Positions 1-8,850 of a DNA stretch of 64,000 nucleotides are shown piece by piece. The notes beneath the pieces are model-generated. The model was not told the origin of the DNA. It did no database searches and saw only the letters and a list, made by a program, of their open reading frames with translations. Origin of the DNA: UBA2030 sp049969475 (GTDB taxonomy: Bacteria > Bacteroidota > Bacteroidia > Bacteroidales > TTA-H9); assembly GCA_049969475.1 (NCBI GenBank), contig JBMFOU010000003.1:86319-150318 (forward strand), given 5' to 3'. Position 1 is the first letter of the stretch. Each line of letters begins with the position of its first letter. The translations under genes were made by a program, and so were the position numbers.

Positions 1-1487
1 ATATCACCCAGATGGTCTTCATCACCCAAAATATCGGAAAGCACAGCGTACTTACCTGTTTTTTCATCAGTAATCAAACCCATGGCAATACCTGAAACCG
101 GCTTACGAATTTTCACGCCGGCATCCATGAGGGCCAGGGTGCCTGCACACACGGTAGCCATGGAGCTTGAGCCATTCGACTCGAGAATATCTGAAACCAC
201 GCGTACGGTGTATGGGTTTTCTTCCTGTGAAGGCATTACAGCTTTAAGGGCCCTCAATGCCAGGTTACCATGCCCAATTTCGCGACGGCTGGTGCCTCTC
301 ATTGCCTTCACCTCACCTGTAGAAAATGGCGGGAAGTTGTAATGAAGGATAAAAGTGCTTTTACCTTCCAGCACAGCTCCGTCAATGGTTTGCTCGTCGA
401 GCTTAGTGCCAAGCGTACAAGTAGTCAACGATTGGGTTTCACCCCGGGTAAAAATAGCCGAGCCATGGGCCGTAGGCAGATAGTCCACCTCGCACCAGAT
501 CGGTCTAATCTCATCCAGTTTACGTCCATCGAGGCGTGTACGTTCGTTCAGAATGACGTTGCGGACAGCTTCCCATTGTGTGTGATGATAATAGCGCTTG
601 ATCATAGCCTCTTTCTCGGCGCGTTCCTCTTCCGACAGGTTTTCAAAGAAGGAGTCCAGCACTTCATTAAACAATTCCGAACGTTCGTGCTTGGAGGTAG
701 GGCGAGAGGCTATCTCATATATTTTGGGGTAGCAGAATTCGTGTACTTGTTTTCTCAGTTCTTCATCGTTTACCTCGTGACAGTATTCACGTTTTTTATC
801 CCAGGTGCCCACTTTTTTAGCCAGCTCTATCTGTGCCAGGCACTGGGCCTTTATCGCTTCGTGGGCAAACTGAAGGGCCTTTACCAGGTCAGACTCCGAA
901 ATCTCTTTCATCTCCCCTTCTACCATCACTATATTTTCGATGGTAGCCGCCACCATGATTTCCATATCGGATTTCTCCATTTCCTGAATGGTGGGATTAA
1001 TGATGAAACGGCCATCTACACGACCTACCTTCACCTCTGAGATAGGACCCTTGAAAGGAATATCGGAGACGGCGAGAGCTGAAGAAGCAGCCAGGCCGGC
1101 CAATGCATCGGGTACAAAATTTTTATCGCCTGAGATAAGAGTTATTATAACCTGAGTTTCTGCATGATAATCTTCAGGAAATAGAGGACGCAGAGCACGG
1201 TCTACCAGACGGGCCGTAAGAATCTCATATTCCGAAGGCCGGGCTTCACGTTTGAAGAATCCTCCCGGAAAACGCCCTGTGGCCGCATACTTTTCCTGGT
1301 ATTCAACCGTCAAGGGCATGAAATCGACGTCTTCTTTGGCTTCTTTAGCCGATACCACAGTGGCCAACAGCATGGTGTTGCCCATTCTTACGACAACTGC
1401 CCCGTCGGCTTGTTTGGCCAATCTGCCAGTTTCGATGATAATTTCTCTGCCGTCAGGGAGAAAAATATTTTGAGTAATTGCTTGCAT
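1..1487 (-). CDS. pnp: Polyribonucleotide nucleotidyltransferase (PNPase), 3' part missing
   Basis: PNPase is the phosphorolytic 3'-5' exoribonuclease of RNA turnover. The minus-strand frame is open from the ATG at 1487 to the window edge, giving about 495 of the usual ~700 residues. It reads MQAITQNIFLPDGREI at the N-terminus, then the first RNase PH-like domain (GDKNFVPDALAGLAASSAL, FPGGFFKREARPSE), the alpha-helical linker, and the start of the second RNase PH core (RTRLDGRKLDEIRPI, MRGTSRREIGHGNLA, ESNGSSSMATVCAG). The missing part would hold the end of the second core plus the KH and S1 domains. It lies downstream of rpsO on the same strand, the classical rpsO-pnp order, with a terminator and its own TAnnTTTG box between them. 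Large plus-strand frames over this region are antisense shadows. Confidence 0.97.
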   Translation of the reverse strand, partial: MQAITQNIFLPDGREIIIETGRLAKQADGAVVVRMGNTMLLATVVSAKEAKEDVDFMPLTVEYQEKYAATGRFPGGFFKREARPSEYEILTARLVDRALRPLFPEDYHAETQVIITLISGDKNFVPDALAGLAASSALAVSDIPFKGPISEVKVGRVDGRFIINPTIQEMEKSDMEIMVAATIENIVMVEGEMKEISESDLVKALQFAHEAIKAQCLAQIELAKKVGTWDKKREYCHEVNDEELRKQVHEFCYPKIYEIASRPTSKHERSELFNEVLDSFFENLSEEERAEKEAMIKRYYHHTQWEAVRNVILNERTRLDGRKLDEIRPIWCEVDYLPTAHGSAIFTRGETQSLTTCTLGTKLDEQTIDGAVLEGKSTFILHYNFPPFSTGEVKAMRGTSRREIGHGNLALRALKAVMPSQEENPYTVRVVSDILESNGSSSMATVCAGTLALMDAGVKIRKPVSGIAMGLITDEKTGKYAVLSDILGDEDHLGD

Positions 1488-1546
1488 AAGTCTTTGATTT
1501 GAATTTTATAAACACAACATCGGTATGTACCGACTAAACGAATTGA

Positions 1547-1554
1547 CAAAAGTA
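1547..1554 (-). promoter_or_regulatory. Putative -7 box of pnp
   Basis: On the minus strand the sequence reads TACTTTTG, an exact match to the Bacteroidota -7 consensus TAnnTTTG, 59 nt upstream of the pnp ATG. No good -33 TTTG was found at the usual 19-21 nt spacing. A small palindrome (CGGTA-TG-TACCG, 1521-1532) lies in the resulting leader. Confidence 0.4.
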
Positions 1555-1622
1555 ACTTCCTTAGCGAAACTATCGTGTAAAAGATGCCACTTGTTTTATT
1601 GAATCCCCTTCGGCTTTAAACA

Positions 1623-1656
1623 CCAAAAAAGGCAATTTGCTGAATTGCCTTTTTGG
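1623..1656 (-). terminator. Intrinsic terminator of rpsO
   Basis: GGCAATT (1631-1637) pairs with AATTGCC (1643-1649). The stem is flanked by A and T runs, so on the minus strand a U-rich tract follows it. It lies 22 nt past the rpsO stop, and partial read-through into pnp is possible. Confidence 0.75.
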
Positions 1657-1678
1657 TATGTTGTTCACCATCAATAAT

Positions 1679-1948
1679 TTACTTTCTGATGCCAAGTTTC
1701 TTGATCAGTTCGCGGTAACGATTGATGTCTTTGCGGCGAAGATACTCAAGAAATCTGCGTCTGCGACCTACCATCAGTACCAGCGAACGACGGGTTGCCA
1801 GGTCTTTTTTGTTGTTGCGCAGGTGCTCGGTAAGGTGATTGATACGGTAGGTGAGCAGAGCAATCTGTGCTTCGGTGGAGCCTGTGTTGGTTTCGGAACC
1901 ACCGTACTCAACAAAAATCTGTTTCTTAACTTCGGGTGTGAGATACAT
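1679..1948 (-). CDS. rpsO: 30S ribosomal protein S15
   Basis: S15 (uS15) binds the central domain of 16S rRNA early in 30S assembly. From the ATG at 1948 the product is 89 residues, the standard family length, starting MYLTPEVKKQIF. It contains the signature region with GSTEAQIALLTYRINHLTEH and the basic stretch SLVLMVGRRRRFLEYLRRKD. The frame stays open upstream to an ATG at 2011, but a minus-strand TAnnTTTG box at 1986-1993 lies inside that extension, so the 21 extra residues are unlikely to be transcribed. pnp follows on the same strand. Confidence 0.97.
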   Translation of the reverse strand: MYLTPEVKKQIFVEYGGSETNTGSTEAQIALLTYRINHLTEHLRNNKKDLATRRSLVLMVGRRRRFLEYLRRKDINRYRELIKKLGIRK

Positions 1949-1985
1949 GCCTTTATTAAAATTTTTGGTTTCAATTTTAGGGCTG

Positions 1986-1993
1986 CAAATATA
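1986..1993 (-). promoter_or_regulatory. Putative -7 box of rpsO
   Basis: Minus strand TATATTTG matches TAnnTTTG. Transcription would start near 1979, giving a leader of about 30 nt before the ATG at 1948 and excluding the upstream ATG at 2011. Confidence 0.5.
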
Positions 1994-2050
1994 CAACATT
2001 TTCTTACACAAATCTTTTTTAGAACTTTCCCCGGAAAATTTTCAACCCTC

Positions 2051-2081
2051 TTGGGCGCTCGCCCGGGTCTGCTTACTTTTG
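2051..2081 (+). promoter_or_regulatory. Putative promoter of the M3 peptidase gene
   Basis: TTG at 2051-2053 is followed after 20 nt by TACTTTTG at 2074-2081, matching the Bacteroidota -33/-7 arrangement. The gene starts at 2134. Confidence 0.5.
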
Positions 2082-2133
2082 TCAAACTTTTATCGCTCCA
2101 TGCTTTAACCTCTCAAAAAAAAAATTAACCCTT

Positions 2134-4236
2134 ATGAAAAAGTTGCTCATGTTTACTTCGCTTATTGTTTTTGCGTTCAGCTCATGTAAGCAAAAACAGG
2201 AAAACCCATTACTGACAGACTGGAAAACGCCCTTTGAAGTTCCTCCATTCGACCAGATCGACACCACACACTACCTGCCTGCATTCGAAGAAGCCATGAA
2301 ACAACATGTGCTCGAAATCGAAGCTATCGTTAAAAACGAAGCAGAGCCCACCTTCGAAAACACTATTTACGCATTCGACAAATCGGGAAAACTGTTGCAA
2401 AGAGTTAGCAGCGTATTTTTCAACCTGCTGGAGGCCAACACCAACGACCAGATGCAACAGATTGCTGAAAAAATTTCTCCCCAGCTTTCGAAGCACCAGG
2501 ACGATATTTACATGAATGCGGCCCTGTTTGCACGCATCAAAGCAGTTTATGACAAGCGTCTTACTTCTAACTTCGATTCACTGCAAATCAGAACGGTTGA
2601 AAAGTATTACAACGATTTCGTGCGCAGTGGTGCCAATCTCGACAGTGCCCAGCAGCGCCGACTTCGCGAAATCAACGAAAAACTCAGCCTGCTCTCTTTG
2701 CAATTTGGCAACAACGTGCTGGCCGAAACCAACAAAAATTTTGTGTTGGTTATCGATAAAAAAGAAGACCTGGCTGGCCTACCCCAGACCTCAATTGATG
2801 CCGCAGCAGAAGAAGCAAAAGCCCGTGGCATGGAGGGTAAATGGGTGTTCACATTAGCCAAACCCAGCCTCATTCCTTTCCTGCAATACAGCGACCGCCG
2901 CGACCTGCGGGAAAAAATCTACAAGGCCTATTACCTGCGTGGCGACAATAATAATGAAAACGACAACAAAGAGATTATCAAACAGATAGTCGCTCTCAGG
3001 GCTGAAAAGGCACGCCTGCTGGGCTACGACAGCTGGGCCGCCTATGTAATAAGCGAAAACATGGCCAAAACTCCGGCCCGGGTAGATGAATTTTTACTGA
3101 ATCTCTGGAATGCAGCACTGCCGGTAGCTAAAAAAGAAGCCGCCGAAATGCAGGCCATGATTGATTCAGAAGGCGGAAAATTTAAACTGGAATCGTGGGA
3201 CTGGTGGTATTATGCAGAAAAAATCCGCAAAGCCCGCTACGACCTCGACGAAAACCAACTCAAACCTTATTTTAAACTTGATAATGTAAGAGACGGCATG
3301 TTTGCCGTTGCCAACAAGCTTTATGGCATTACTTTCGAGAAACGCACCGATCTTCCGGTGTATCATCCCGAAGTAGAAACCTATGAAGTCAAGGAAGCCA
3401 ATGGAGATCATCTGGGCATTCTTTACCTCGACTACTATCCGCGAAACGAAAAACGCGGCGGAGCCTGGTGCACCGATTTTAGGTCGGCAGGATGGGAAGA
3501 GGGTAAAAAGGTAACACCGGTTATCAGCATTGTCTGCAACTTTACAAAACCCACAGCCACCACACCCGCCCTGCTGAGCTGGGACGAAACCCTGACACTT
3601 TTCCATGAATTCGGACATGCCCTCCACGGGCTATTCACCGAAGGCAAGTACTCACGCATTGCCGGTGTAGTGCCCCGCGACTTTGTAGAATTGCCCAGCC
3701 AGGTGATGGAAAACTGGGCAGCTGAACCCGAAGTACTTAAAAACTATGCTAAACATTATCAAACAGGCGAAGCCATTCCCGACGAGTTGATCCAGAAAAT
3801 CGTCAACAGCAGCCATTTCAACCAGGGATTTGAAACCGTAGAATACCTGGCCGCCTCCATCCTCGACATGAATTATCACGAACTGACACCCGAAACTGCG
3901 GCTATTGAGCCCAATACCTTCGAAAAGGCAGCCATGGATAAAATCGGACTCATCAAGGAAATCATTCCCCGCTATCGGTCTACGTATTTCCAGCATATCT
4001 TTAGCGGGGGTTATTCAGCCGGATATTATGTTTACATCTGGGCAGCTGTTCTCGATGCCGATGCCTTCGATGCCTTCAAACAATCGGGTGATATCTACAA
4101 CCAGGATCTGGCCGCTAAATTCCGCAAGTATTGCCTGGCCGGCGGTGGCGACGATGACGCCATGAAACAATACATTCGTTTCCGTGGACAGGAACCCTCG
4201 ATAGAACCCCTGCTGAAAAAACGCGGATTAAAGTAA
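2134..4236 (+). CDS. dcp: M3 family metallopeptidase lipoprotein (peptidyl-dipeptidase Dcp type)
   Basis: This is a zinc peptidase of the thimet oligopeptidase/Dcp family, which trims short peptides. The 700-residue protein begins with a lipoprotein signal peptide (MKKLLMFTSLIVFAFSSC, lipobox FSSC, Cys18), so it is probably anchored in the envelope. The catalytic motif HEFGHALHG gives H491, E492 and H495, with the third zinc ligand E519 in FVELPSQ 24 residues later, as usual for M3. The C-terminal half has the typical family segment around FSGGYSAGYYVYIWA. A strong 12-bp terminator follows, so it is probably monocistronic. Dcp rather than oligopeptidase A is chosen from overall resemblance, and the exact specificity is uncertain. 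Confidence 0.93.
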   Translation: MKKLLMFTSLIVFAFSSCKQKQENPLLTDWKTPFEVPPFDQIDTTHYLPAFEEAMKQHVLEIEAIVKNEAEPTFENTIYAFDKSGKLLQRVSSVFFNLLEANTNDQMQQIAEKISPQLSKHQDDIYMNAALFARIKAVYDKRLTSNFDSLQIRTVEKYYNDFVRSGANLDSAQQRRLREINEKLSLLSLQFGNNVLAETNKNFVLVIDKKEDLAGLPQTSIDAAAEEAKARGMEGKWVFTLAKPSLIPFLQYSDRRDLREKIYKAYYLRGDNNNENDNKEIIKQIVALRAEKARLLGYDSWAAYVISENMAKTPARVDEFLLNLWNAALPVAKKEAAEMQAMIDSEGGKFKLESWDWWYYAEKIRKARYDLDENQLKPYFKLDNVRDGMFAVANKLYGITFEKRTDLPVYHPEVETYEVKEANGDHLGILYLDYYPRNEKRGGAWCTDFRSAGWEEGKKVTPVISIVCNFTKPTATTPALLSWDETLTLFHEFGHALHGLFTEGKYSRIAGVVPRDFVELPSQVMENWAAEPEVLKNYAKHYQTGEAIPDELIQKIVNSSHFNQGFETVEYLAASILDMNYHELTPETAAIEPNTFEKAAMDKIGLIKEIIPRYRSTYFQHIFSGGYSAGYYVYIWAAVLDADAFDAFKQSGDIYNQDLAAKFRKYCLAGGGDDDAMKQYIRFRGQEPSIEPLLKKRGLK

Positions 4237-4287
4237 CAACCTGTAAAGGCATCCTGGAGATCTTTACAATTAACACTTCCCCTATAT

Positions 4288-4330
4288 ACTATGCACCCTT
4301 CGAACCAGCCCAGGGTGCATAGTCTTTTAT
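4288..4330 (+). terminator. Intrinsic terminator of the M3 peptidase gene
   Basis: ACTATGCACCCT (4288-4299) and AGGGTGCATAGT (4312-4323) form a perfect 12-bp stem with a 12-nt loop, followed by CTTTTATT. Confidence 0.85.
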
Positions 4331-4351
4331 TCCACTGTTAATCAAGAATTA

Positions 4352-4380
4352 ATTACTGGTTAGGTTGCACAACCAATAAT
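4352..4380. repeat. Imperfect inverted repeat upstream of panB
   Basis: ATTACTGGTT (4352-4361) and AACCAATAAT (4371-4380) are complementary except at one position. The repeat sits 31 nt upstream of the weak panB -7 box TAACTTCG (4412-4419), one mismatch from TAnnTTTG. It could be an operator or a second terminator-like hairpin. Confidence 0.35.
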
Positions 4381-4445
4381 TTTCACCTGGCGGATTTTCA
4401 TGCAATTGCGCTAACTTCGCAGTCGTTTTCCATAAACTCATAATC

Positions 4446-5270
4446 ATGCAGGAAAAATTTAGCTATCAACGATATACCAAAATCACCACTCACGTGCTTC
4501 AGGAAATGAAGCTGAGAGGCGAAAAAATCGCTATGCTAACGGCTTACGACTACAGCATGGCTACCATCCTCGAAGCCGCAGGTATCGATGTTATATTGGT
4601 GGGCGACAGTGCCTCCAACGTCATGGCAGGCCACAAAACCACGCTTCCCATCACCCTCAACGAAATGATTTACCATGCCAGCTCGGTAGTAAGGGCCGTA
4701 GAGAGAGCTCTTGTGGTAGTAGACCTACCTTTTGGCACCTACCAGGGCAACAGCAAGGAAGCTCTGGCCTCGGCCATTCGTATCATGAAAGAAAGCGGAG
4801 CCAACGCCATTAAAATAGAAGGTGGACGGGAAATACTGGAAAGTGTAGAGCGCATCCTATCAGCAGGTATTCCTGTCATGGGGCACCTGGGGCTTACTCC
4901 ACAGTCTATCAATAAATTCGGCACGTATGTGGTTAGGGCCACCGAAGAGGCCGAGGCCAATAAGCTCAAGGAAGACGCTCAGTTGCTCGACAAAGCCGGA
5001 TGCTTTGCTATTGTGCTTGAGAAAATACCGGCCAAACTGGCTGGTGAGGTGACTCATTTAGTAAAATGTCCCACCATAGGTATTGGGGCCGGCAGCCAGG
5101 TTGACGGACAGGTGTTGGTATTGCATGACATGCTGGGCATTACTACAAAATTTAATCCACGCTTCCTGCGCCGCTATCACAATCTTTTCGAGGAAATCAA
5201 AGGCGCTGTAGAGACTTATATTCAGGATGTGAAACACGTAGATTTTCCCAACGAGCGGGAACAGTATTAA
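4446..5270 (+). CDS. panB: 3-methyl-2-oxobutanoate hydroxymethyltransferase
   Basis: PanB transfers a hydroxymethyl group from 5,10-methylene-THF to alpha-ketoisovalerate, giving ketopantoate for pantothenate and CoA synthesis. The 274-residue protein has the family landmarks. VGDSASNV carries the metal ligand D54. VVVDLPFGTYQGN carries D93. KIEGG carries E125. VLEKIP carries E192, the expected catalytic base. The fold is a cytoplasmic TIM barrel and the length is normal. It is followed after 15 bp by an RluA-type pseudouridine synthase, probably co-transcribed. No other pantothenate gene is in the window. Confidence 0.96.
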   Translation: MQEKFSYQRYTKITTHVLQEMKLRGEKIAMLTAYDYSMATILEAAGIDVILVGDSASNVMAGHKTTLPITLNEMIYHASSVVRAVERALVVVDLPFGTYQGNSKEALASAIRIMKESGANAIKIEGGREILESVERILSAGIPVMGHLGLTPQSINKFGTYVVRATEEAEANKLKEDAQLLDKAGCFAIVLEKIPAKLAGEVTHLVKCPTIGIGAGSQVDGQVLVLHDMLGITTKFNPRFLRRYHNLFEEIKGAVETYIQDVKHVDFPNEREQY

Positions 5271-5285
5271 GACATTGCCGGGTTC

Positions 5286-5993
5286 ATGGGAAAAGATTTG
5301 GCTTCACGCATTCTTTATGAAGATAACCACCTCATCATTGTAAACAAGCTGGGAGGGGAGATTGTGCAGGGCGACAAGACCGGCGATATTCCCCTGGCCG
5401 ACATGATTAAGGCTTATCTCAAAAAGAAATACCTGAAACCTGGTGAGGTATTTCTGGGGGTAGTTCACCGGATCGACCGGCCAGTAAGCGGAGCCGTAAT
5501 ATTTGCCCGCACTAGCAAAGCCCTGGCCCGGCTCAACAACATGCTGAAAGAAAGAAGAATAACCAAAATCTATTGGGCTGTGGTGAAAAATACGCCTTCA
5601 ATCAGCGAGGGTACGCTGGTTCACCACTTACGTCGCAATGAAAAACAAAACAAGACTTACGTTTACGACCACCCGACACAAAATACTACTGAAGCCTCGC
5701 TGAGCTATAAAGTGTTGGGTGAAAGTGATAATTACTTTCTGGTGCAAATAGAGCTGCATACCGGCCGCCATCATCAAATCAGGGCCCAGCTGGCCCATAT
5801 CGGGTGTCCTATCAAAGGCGATTTGAAATACGGTGCCGAACGAAGCAATCCTGGCGGATTTATTCACCTGCACAGCATCAAAACAGAATTCATCCACCCG
5901 GTAAAACGTGAAAAGCTGAGCATCGTAGCTCCCCCTCCCCTGGCTGATCCTCTGTGGGAACACTTTTATCATACTTACCGCGACCTGCTATAA
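5286..5993 (+). CDS. RluA-family RNA pseudouridine synthase, no S4 domain
   Basis: This enzyme isomerises uridine to pseudouridine in rRNA or tRNA. The 235-residue protein is only the catalytic domain and has no N-terminal S4 RNA-binding domain, so it resembles the RluC/TruC-like short forms. The motif HRIDRPVSGAVIFARTSKAL contains the catalytic D64. HTGRHHQIRAQLAHIGCPIKGDLKYG and the C-terminal FIHP segment are also typical. It starts 15 bp after panB, consistent with a two-gene operon. The target RNA cannot be told from sequence. Confidence 0.92.
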   Translation: MGKDLASRILYEDNHLIIVNKLGGEIVQGDKTGDIPLADMIKAYLKKKYLKPGEVFLGVVHRIDRPVSGAVIFARTSKALARLNNMLKERRITKIYWAVVKNTPSISEGTLVHHLRRNEKQNKTYVYDHPTQNTTEASLSYKVLGESDNYFLVQIELHTGRHHQIRAQLAHIGCPIKGDLKYGAERSNPGGFIHLHSIKTEFIHPVKREKLSIVAPPPLADPLWEHFYHTYRDLL

Positions 5994-6027
5994 GAGGAAG
6001 GATGCTTATTTTTGGGAAAACTAAAAC

Positions 6028-8772
6028 ATGAGGAAAATCCTGCTTTTTTCCTTTTTTGGGGCTTATGCTGCGCTTTTAAAGGCCCAATTCTTTTCCTCTG
6101 GCCAGGAGTCTTGGGGTATAAGTTGGCAGCAGGTGTGTTCTCCCCATTTTCGGGTCGTATTTCCGCGGGGTAGCGATAGTTTGGCATTACATTATCTCGA
6201 TGCTTTAGAAACTATGGCTCAAACATCCAGTTTTTCTCATAAAAAGCTAAACCGCAGGCTGGATGTATGGTTGCACACAAAAACCGCCCGGTCGAATGCG
6301 TGGATGGCCTGGGCCCCAGCCCGGCTCGAAGTGCTTACCACACCCCCGCAGGATATGTATGCCCATGCATGGCCCGGACAACTCGCTGTTCACGAACTTC
6401 GACATGCTGTTCAGATAGAAAGCATCAATCATGGCACTACCCGATGGATGAGCTATCTCTTGGGTCAGCAGGCCACTGGCCTGGCGCTTGGCTTGCACAT
6501 ACCCTTATGGTTGCTCGAAGGAGATGCCGTTTGGTCAGAAACCGTATTCTCCTGGGCAGGTCGCCTGCGCGACCCCTGGTTCCTGTTACCCCTCACAGCC
6601 CAATGGAAAGCCGGCCTTCTCGATTCCTACGACATGGCTTATTTCGGATCCTTCAAAAATTTCGTGCCTGACCATTACGTGCTGGGAGCAGCCCTGATAG
6701 CCTATGCTAACCATCGGTATGGCGATGATGCGCTATTCGGGATATTCTCACAGGCCGGCTCAAACTTTTTCTGGCCTGGAGCTTTCAGAAGAGGGCTTAA
6801 AAAGGCCACAGGGCTGAGGCCACAGGCTTTTTACACCCTTTGTCGCTCGGAATATGCTGCTGATACCCTGGTTACACCTTCACAATCTTATGAAAATCAA
6901 ATTTATGGCGCCAGGGCAGCCGATGGGTACCTATTCCTCAGGCAAACAATAGGAAAGAATCCGGCATTTGTAAAAAGGGAAAATGGGAAAAATAGGATTT
7001 TAACAGAGGCAGGTTTTTACCTTGATACCCCCATTGATGTAACTGCTGACTACATAGCCTTTGCCCGTAGTGTTCCCGATTTACGCTGGCAGCCCAGCGA
7101 TCAAACCGAAATCGTGCTACTGGATACCCGATCAGGTGAAGAAAAGAAATTACGTTGGAGTAAAAGAGTCCTGGCCCCTGCGCTCTCGCCCGATAAGCTG
7201 AAGCTCGCTGCTACTGAATTTTTCGAAAACGGAAAACAAACGCTCTGGATTTATAATTGGCTGAAGGATATCAGCGAAATAAAAGTGACCTATCCAGAAG
7301 CTGGATGGCTCACCTGGCCCGCTTGGATAGATAATAGCACATTGGTATTCGTCGAAACTGGAGATCGCGGTTATGCACTAGTGACTTTCCGACTCGACAC
7401 AAAAAAATGGGAAAAACTGACATCCTATACCCGCCATGCCATCCGCAGCCTGAAGGCAGTCGGCGATACCTTATACTTTGCAGGGGAATACCTTGGTAAA
7501 GGAGAAATCATGGCTTACCTATGTAGCACCCAAACCACCTACCTGCTCACCGCCTCAGAATTGGGGGCTGATTATCCATCGTATGATAAAATCAGCGCAA
7601 CCTTAACTTTCAGCGAATACACCCCCAATGGATACAAGCTCAAAAACCAGACTTTGGAGAAACTTTTATGGAAACCCGTTTCAGACTTTTGGAATTCCGC
7701 AGCCCCACTTATGACTGAGTTTCCTGTTTATGAACCCGATAAACAGGTCGAACTAAAACTTGATTCAATACGCCCTTATCGAAGCCTTGCCCATTTAATA
7801 AATATTCACAGTTACGGTCCTGTTTCAGTTTCAGCTGATGAGGGTAGCATTAAGCCAGGATTTACCATCATGTCTCAGAATCTCTTGAATACTTTAATAT
7901 TCAGAGGTGGGTATGAATATGAAACCGAAAAAAACGGAGGAAGGATTTTTTGCGAAGCCACCTATGCGGGGCTTTATCCCCTGATTCTGGCTTCAGCCCA
8001 AACCGGCTGGTACACCTATTCCAACCCCGACGGCAGCCAATTACAAGCCCGGGAGCGCGAGACCGAAATCAGAATTTTTCAACCTTTGAATTTCAGCCGC
8101 GGAAGATATTACCGGAACCTGGCCCTGCAGGTAGGATTTGTTGGTCAGAACTATCGCTGGAGCAAAGATGAGCCAGGCAATAATACTCAGGAAACTACTC
8201 TTTACAGAGTAGACTATGCTTTGGCTGCCAGCCTGAGTAAAATCACACCTCAGCAAAATATGTTTCCTCGACCGGGTGTAAGTTTTAGAGGGTTTATCAG
8301 AACAACTCCCCTAAAAAACTACAACCGAGGGCAGCAATATGCCACAGAGACCCATGTATACCTACCAGGAATTCTGGCCCACGATGGTTTCAGATTTTAC
8401 CTGGGTTGGGAAAAATTTAACAGGCAAACCTTTGCTTCACAAATCATCCGTACTCCCCGGGGCTACAATACACAAACACCCCGGCCCCAAATCGACCTTG
8501 TTTCGATGGGAGCAACCTGGCGAACCCCTTTATTTTACCCAGAAAAAGGCCTACCAGGAGCTCTGTATGTAAAACGCATTTATGGAGGATTGTTTTACGA
8601 TCGAATGACTGGTCAGGCTCCCCTCTGGCAGTCGGCAGGAGTGGAGCTTTTTGCGGATGCTCATATTTTTAGGCTTCCTGCCCCCGCCAATTTTGGCCTT
8701 AGAGGAGTTTACCGGTTCACCGACCGAAAGGTCGTATGGGAGGGCTTTGGAAGTGTGTCTTTTAATTTTTGA
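6028..8772 (+). CDS. Predicted zinc peptidase-propeller-outer membrane protein of unknown function
   Basis: I do not recognise a named family. The 914-residue protein starts with a signal peptide (MRKILLFSFFGAYAALLKAQ). Residues ~30-270 look like a gluzincin-type metallopeptidase domain: HELRH gives H122, E123 and H126, and WLLEGDA places a possible third ligand E164 38 residues after H126. Residues ~290-560 contain repeated strands typical of TolB/WD40-like propellers (LAPALSPDKLKLAATE, WLTWPAWIDNSTLVFVE). Residues ~600-914 are rich in alternating aromatic strands and end in VSFNF, consistent with an outer-membrane beta-barrel. It lies between panB/rluA and the ECF sigma gene with its own short leader. 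The barrel assignment and enzymatic activity are inferences. Confidence 0.75.
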   Translation: MRKILLFSFFGAYAALLKAQFFSSGQESWGISWQQVCSPHFRVVFPRGSDSLALHYLDALETMAQTSSFSHKKLNRRLDVWLHTKTARSNAWMAWAPARLEVLTTPPQDMYAHAWPGQLAVHELRHAVQIESINHGTTRWMSYLLGQQATGLALGLHIPLWLLEGDAVWSETVFSWAGRLRDPWFLLPLTAQWKAGLLDSYDMAYFGSFKNFVPDHYVLGAALIAYANHRYGDDALFGIFSQAGSNFFWPGAFRRGLKKATGLRPQAFYTLCRSEYAADTLVTPSQSYENQIYGARAADGYLFLRQTIGKNPAFVKRENGKNRILTEAGFYLDTPIDVTADYIAFARSVPDLRWQPSDQTEIVLLDTRSGEEKKLRWSKRVLAPALSPDKLKLAATEFFENGKQTLWIYNWLKDISEIKVTYPEAGWLTWPAWIDNSTLVFVETGDRGYALVTFRLDTKKWEKLTSYTRHAIRSLKAVGDTLYFAGEYLGKGEIMAYLCSTQTTYLLTASELGADYPSYDKISATLTFSEYTPNGYKLKNQTLEKLLWKPVSDFWNSAAPLMTEFPVYEPDKQVELKLDSIRPYRSLAHLINIHSYGPVSVSADEGSIKPGFTIMSQNLLNTLIFRGGYEYETEKNGGRIFCEATYAGLYPLILASAQTGWYTYSNPDGSQLQARERETEIRIFQPLNFSRGRYYRNLALQVGFVGQNYRWSKDEPGNNTQETTLYRVDYALAASLSKITPQQNMFPRPGVSFRGFIRTTPLKNYNRGQQYATETHVYLPGILAHDGFRFYLGWEKFNRQTFASQIIRTPRGYNTQTPRPQIDLVSMGATWRTPLFYPEKGLPGALYVKRIYGGLFYDRMTGQAPLWQSAGVELFADAHIFRLPAPANFGLRGVYRFTDRKVVWEGFGSVSFNF

Positions 8773-8850
8773 AAAATTAAAATATTTTTTTCACAACGAT
8801 ACAACTTTCCATAAATCATAGTGGTCAGTTAAACATAGGATAGCAACCCA

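Noticed and set aside
270..1040. A 256-codon plus-strand open frame at the left edge
   Set aside because: Antisense to pnp, which shows unmistakable PNPase motifs.
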